A DNA stretch of 64,000 nucleotides, taken from the NCBI GenBank assembly GCA_014706295.1, contig JACSVZ010000002.1:50184717-50248716 (forward strand), given 5' to 3'. The stretch comes from Lycocorax pyrrhopterus obiensis (taxonomy: Eukaryota; Chordata; Aves; Passeriformes; Paradisaeidae). Below the pieces are notes generated by a model. The model saw only the letters and a program-made list of their open reading frames with translations. It had not been told where the DNA came from and made no database searches. A program made the position numbers and the translations under genes. Position 1 is the stretch's first letter, and each line of letters begins with the position of its first letter. Below are positions 62,157-64,000 of the stretch, in pieces.

Positions 62157-64000
62157 GGAAACCATGCATGAAATGATGGGGAACGATTTATTATGAAACT
62201 CCAGTTTTTCAGGTTTCTGGTTGGATTGTACCTTAAAGTTTTGCCTGTGTGGCTGCCTTACTTATGCCTACATCACTAGTGAGGGATCACCAGAGCAGAC
62301 AGGTTCTTGGGACCATTGGTGGGAATGTTCCTGAAGTCATTAGTGGTGAAACGTAGAAACACAGGAAGGTGAAAACATCTCTGCCTCTTGTCTGCCTGGA
62401 GAGCAAGTGAATCTCTCAGTATGTATGCTGACTGACAAAGGTAAAACTTGAAAGATTAGGTTAATTGGGTAGTTAGTAAAAAAAGTTACTTTCTTAAGTG
62501 TGTCATTTTTTAGAAAGAGGCATCACATCAAGTCTGTAGTTCTAGTAGTTATTTTACTCTTTATTGATCAAAAGTCCTAACTGTGCTTTTATAAGGACTG
62601 CTTCTGTTTAACTGAGCCATATCAACTTTGTACTAGAAGTTATAATGGAAACAGAAATTAGATATAACCTGGCAATACAGCCTAACCTGGTAATAGAGTC
62701 CAGCTTCTGTGGGGCCATTTACATTCGTGGTCATACAGAACAGTCTGTTACAGGATTATCCAAGAACAGAGTGAGCTCAGGCTGAAGAAACCCTAAATAG
62801 TACTTTTGTACTCAGAATTTCTCAGTCATAACCAAGCATGTACCTTTTTTTTTTACATTGTGTTCTGCACAACCAGACCATAGAAAATATTACCTCCACC
62901 ATTTACAGTGGAGAAGGCCAAGAAAAAAGGGGCCTGAGGAACTGAGGAGCTGAAACTGTGGTGTGTGGATGGACTGCAGAGCTTTTTCTTGTGGTTCATT
63001 GAAAAAAAACATTTAAGAACCGTAACATCGTAGGTTAAGCTACCAGTACTGGAAGGGAACTGGGTCTGCAAGTAGATATTTTCCTTACAAAGTGGTCTGC
63101 TGACTGAAAATCTGGAGCACCATCAGAGTTCAACTAATTGAGCCAGACAGCTTGTTAGACTGTCTTATAAAAGCTGGATGTCTGGCTAGATAACTTTTGG
63201 CACTTTGAAGAATAGGGAGGCAGATTTATGAACTGGACAAATGAGCGTTACAGTCAGGAATTTTTCTAACAGCTTGGCTCTATCTCTGAGAGACCCTTTG
63301 ACTCCAAAAAGGTGCTGCTTCGAAGGACACTTTCTGCCAGCTTTTAAATGCACCATGCAGCCTTGGATATTACTGCAGATTTTAAGCACCTTGTCTTCCT
63401 GTGCAGCTCAGGAAAGAAGCAGAGTAAGTTTAGAGCCTGTTTTATTCCCATTTACTCAGTAACATGAAAACTTATAAATGGCAAGAATGTTCAGGAAGGA
63501 GACAGGTGTGCCTGCACGTAGAGGAGGAACAGGGTGGTGTTAACATGTAGAAAGAACCTGGTGCATGTCTGGAAAGGTGAACCTGAATCTGTGATCTCCT
63601 AGCATTGCTGAGGCGTTAGAGACATTCTTCCTCCTCCCCCCATACATGCAATCACAGCAGGCACGCACCTCTGATACACCCACAAAACCCTTTTTGCTCG
63701 GTTCTGCTTGGAGAGGAATTGCTGAACTGCTTTCATGGCTGGGTTTCAGCAATTGAGCCCTAACTCGCTGTGTCCTGAGCTACACCGCCGATTAGCCTCC
63801 ATATGCTTGACCCCAGCAGGCAGCCAACAGCAGCGCTGCCAAGGGTTCTGCATTTGTTTCTGCCCTGTTGGTGTTGCACGCCATTCCAATTCAGATCCAT
63901 CAAACTATCCACCACAGAAACTGAAACATAGTGGGCAGAGGAAAACACAAAATAAAAATTTCTTGGAGAAACCCCAGTCGCTATAATTATAAATAGCTGT

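Larger units (their letters stand above)
57396..64000. other. Intergenic to window edge
   Basis: 6.6 kb, AT-rich, with A-runs and a small CpG cluster at 59561-59640. In mammals the divergent neighbour of FBXL2 is SUSD5; I looked for its link and sushi domain coding on the plus strand and did not see it. If synteny holds it lies beyond 64000. Confidence 0.7.

Noticed and set aside
49531..64000. Search for SUSD5, the mammalian divergent neighbour of FBXL2
   Set aside because: No link-domain or sushi-domain coding with splice sites was seen on the plus strand; probably beyond the window edge.

Overview
The window is vertebrate nuclear DNA, most likely from a bird. The evidence is a 13-exon partial gene with GT-AG introns, a CpG-island promoter, AT-rich introns full of short microsatellites, and several CR1 LINE fragments ending in the avian-style cagaatca-type 3' tail. 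The gene spans only about 45 kb for three quarters of its coding sequence, including an 86-bp intron, and this compactness also fits a bird. I cannot resolve the species.

The one protein-coding gene I can support is FBXL2 on the minus strand. Its promoter lies in a CpG island at about 48.59-49.16 kb. Coding exon 1 ends at its ATG (48804-48806). Twelve further exons run leftwards to 3745. Joined, they give 951 nt or 317 codons: an F-box (about residues 12-57), then nine uninterrupted 26-residue leucine-rich repeats (80-313) and the start of a tenth. The last repeats and the C-terminal CaaX prenylation signal expected of FBXL2 (about 106 codons) lie beyond position 1. All 12 exon-exon joins keep frame and all introns are GT-AG. 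The product is expected to be the substrate-receptor subunit of an SCF (SKP1-CUL1-RBX1) ubiquitin ligase acting at membranes.

Layout: 1-3744 is the start of intron 13. 3745-5660 holds exons 13, 12 and 11. 9555-9685 is exon 10. 12932-13885 is a tight cluster of exons 9, 8, 7 and 6. 16064-20631 holds exons 5, 4 and 3. 20632-34951 is intron 2, with a CR1. 34952-35013 is exon 2. 35014-48803 is intron 1, with a locally repeated 0.33-kb sequence, a CR1 and a C/A-rich G-poor tract next to the promoter. 48.6-49.2 kb is the CpG island. 49.17-49.53 kb is a CR1 touching it. 49.5-64 kb is intergenic, with two more CR1 fragments and no gene I can recognise.

I found no RNA gene, CRISPR array, intact mobile element or multi-gene system. 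The most useful second-look items are the ATG-only first coding exon with no further in-frame methionine until residue 291, the strand-skewed tract just inside intron 1, and the paired 0.33-kb repeat at 42.6 and 44.8 kb.
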